From assembly GCF_001613425.1 (NCBI RefSeq), contig NZ_BDCI01000010.1:1-64000 (forward strand): a stretch of DNA of 64,000 nt, given 5' to 3'. Shown piece after piece: positions 62,521-64,000 of the stretch (position 1 is its first letter; each line of letters begins with the position of its first letter). The translations under genes and the position numbers were made by a program. The notes below the pieces were generated by a model that saw only the letters and a list, made by a program, of their open reading frames with translations, was not told the origin of the DNA and searched no databases. The DNA comes from Nocardia vulneris (GTDB lineage Bacteria > Actinomycetota > Actinomycetes > Mycobacteriales > Mycobacteriaceae).

Positions 62521-64000
62521 TTACGCCGCGCGTAGCCGAGCCCGCAGGCCGACGAGCACGTCGACGACCAGGAACGCGAGCAGGCTGAGTCCGACCAGCG
62601 GGGCGAACCAACCGACCAGCACCGCGACCAAGACCAGCGGCACGGCCGCCCACGGCGAGGACCGGCGCAGTGCGCCGCGCTTCGGAGCCCGGCCCAGCGG
62701 GATCCGCCCGGCACCACCGCGGGTCGGTCGCCTGCGCCACCACATGAGGTAACCGCGCACCAGCACGGTGATCAGTCCGATCATCGCCGCGAGCAGCAGC
62801 AATTGGTTGAGCAGACCGAACAGCAGACCCATGTGGAACTGAATGCCCCAGTTGGTGAGCTTGGCCATCAGCGGCCAATCGGCGTACGCGAGCCGATCGG
62901 TGACCGCGCCGGTGGCGCCGTCCACGGCGACCGCGTCCACCGTGTACGTGCCCGGCATCCGCCGTTCCTTCACCGCGAACGCCTGGGTGGGCTCGGCCGG
63001 GATGCTGATCTCGACGGCCTGGGTGAGGCCGTTGGCGCGTGCGGTCCGGTAGACCTGATCGAGCTGGACGATCCGATCCGACACGTCGGCGGGCGCGGGC
63101 GCGGCGGTGTGCCCGGCGTGGTGATCGCCACCCGGATCATGCGCGGGCGCAACGGCTCCCGGCAGTGTGGTGGTGACCGCGGGCGTGGTCCAGCTGAGCT
63201 GCTGGCGAATCTCGGTGATGTTCGCGCCCGCGTAGGTCGACCAGGTCATACCCGTAGCCGAGAGCAAGAGAATGATCGGCAGCACCCACATGCCGACCGA
63301 GCCGTGCCAGTTCACGGTGCGGCCGCGGCCCTGCTGCGACCGGTCCGGCGTGAACAGCCAGCGCGCCGAATTCCGTTGCCTGCGTGCGCGCACCCGGCGC
63401 AGCCAGATGACCAGACCGGCCAGCGCGATCACCCACAGCCACGACGCGGCCAGCTCGCTGTAGAGCCGGCCGGGTTCGCCGAGGTGCAGATCTCGGTGCA
63501 GACGGTCGATCCAGGTGCGCAGCGGAAGCGCGCCCGAACTGCCGTAGACGACCGAATCACCCACGGGCTGAGCGGTATACGGATCGACGAACACCGCGCG
63601 CCGCTCCGACGCGCCCAGGGTGGGATCGGCGAACAGCACCCGGGTGGTGTCCTCGGCGCCCGCCGCGGGGGCGACCGCGTTCAGCGTGAGGTTCGGCTGG
63701 GTCGCGACGGCGGCACCGACCTGCTCGGACAGCGGTTTGGGTGCGCCGCCGGTGGACTCCACGGTCAGCAGGTCACGCGACACGATCGATTCCAGGGTCG
63801 GCGAGATCGCGTAGAGCGCGCCGGTGACCGCGGCGATGAGGATGAACGGTGCGACGAAGACGCCGGCGTAGAAGTGCAGTCGCATCGCGAGTGCGTTGAG
63901 CCCGTTGCGGGTCGCGGGCTTGGGCCGGGCGGGCCGGGCGGGCGTGGAATCGGGTACGGCCGCCGGTGCTCCGGTGTCCGTCGTTATTTCTGTTGTGCTC
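62521..64000 (-). CDS. PepSY-domain membrane protein (PiuB-like), 5' end beyond the window
   Basis: The frame is open from the stop at 62521 to the window edge; the first internal ATG is at 63885, but conserved family sequence starts at or before it (MRLHFYAGVFVAPFILIAA), so the true start probably lies beyond 64000. At least 454 residues: four or more membrane helices, with PepSY segments (LHRDLHLGEPGRLYSELAAS, WHGSVGMWVLPIILLLSATG) and a His-rich loop DPGGDHHAGH. Such proteins act in iron uptake, as membrane reductases or PepSY regulators. Partner genes lie outside the window. Confidence 0.85.
   Translation of the reverse strand, partial: STTEITTDTGAPAAVPDSTPARPARPKPATRNGLNALAMRLHFYAGVFVAPFILIAAVTGALYAISPTLESIVSRDLLTVESTGGAPKPLSEQVGAAVATQPNLTLNAVAPAAGAEDTTRVLFADPTLGASERRAVFVDPYTAQPVGDSVVYGSSGALPLRTWIDRLHRDLHLGEPGRLYSELAASWLWVIALAGLVIWLRRVRARRQRNSARWLFTPDRSQQGRGRTVNWHGSVGMWVLPIILLLSATGMTWSTYAGANITEIRQQLSWTTPAVTTTLPGAVAPAHDPGGDHHAGHTAAPAPADVSDRIVQLDQVYRTARANGLTQAVEISIPAEPTQAFAVKERRMPGTYTVDAVAVDGATGAVTDRLAYADWPLMAKLTNWGIQFHMGLLFGLLNQLLLLAAMIGLITVLVRGYLMWWRRRPTRGGAGRIPLGRAPKRGALRRSSPWAAVPLVLVAVLVGWFAPLVGLSLLAFLVVDVLVGLRARLRAA

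Overview
The window reads as chromosomal DNA of a high-GC, mycolic-acid-type actinomycete. Nocardia is the best guess, Rhodococcus-like relatives are possible. The case rests on very GC-rich codon use, a mycofactocin-type SDR, a SigC-like sigma factor, an Rv0102-like CopD/CtaG fusion and the gene order of an isonitrile-lipopeptide operon, all shared with mycobacteria and relatives. I could run no database search, so family names come from motifs and remembered homologues. No rRNA, tRNA or CRISPR was recognised.

Layout. 1-930: two near-identical 81-bp hairpin repeats around a small orphan gene. 932-9805: a TetR-type regulator carrying a huge low-complexity insert, an NAD(P)-binding protein, an MFS transporter, a two-domain VOC protein, a NarL-type two-component pair, a fatty acid hydroxylase with an overlapping leader ORF, and a SnoaL-like protein. 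9995-16745: a probable light/photo-oxidative-stress regulon with a MerR-B12 regulator, an SRPBCC-SDR39U1 fusion, cyclopropane synthase, lipocalin and photolyase. Three tandem 11-bp-repeat sites resemble CarH/LitR operators. 16853-22187: small peptide, PIG-L deacetylase, orphan histidine kinase, hydrolase, peptide deformylase, PadR regulator, methyltransferase.

22249-44436 is a copper-centred stretch: ctaD, a CopD/CtaG assembly protein, a CopA-type ATPase, a ZAS anti-sigma factor and a divergent SigC-like sigma factor. After an XRE/SDR pair and a truncated DUF1206 gene comes an eight-gene, translationally coupled operon: isonitrile-forming oxygenase, FcoT-like thioesterase, acyl ligase, ACP, C-A-T-R NRPS, lipoprotein, FecCD-type permease and ATPase. 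It should make and re-import an isonitrile lipopeptide metallophore. In M. tuberculosis the same biosynthetic set (Rv0097-Rv0101) sits beside Rv0102 and ctpB, so grouping it here with copper export, cytochrome oxidase and SigC suggests one copper-supply system.

44748-64000: secreted and STAS proteins; a DoxX protein with a long 11-residue-repeat tail; a five-gene catabolic operon (monooxygenase, serine hydrolase, a broken zinc alcohol dehydrogenase, acyl-CoA ligase, hydrolase) with a divergent TetR; a pyruvoyl arginine decarboxylase / acetyltransferase-like / GGDEF operon; galactokinase; a sodium:solute symporter with a small membrane partner; an FBP zinc-finger protein; and a PepSY membrane protein that runs off the window end.
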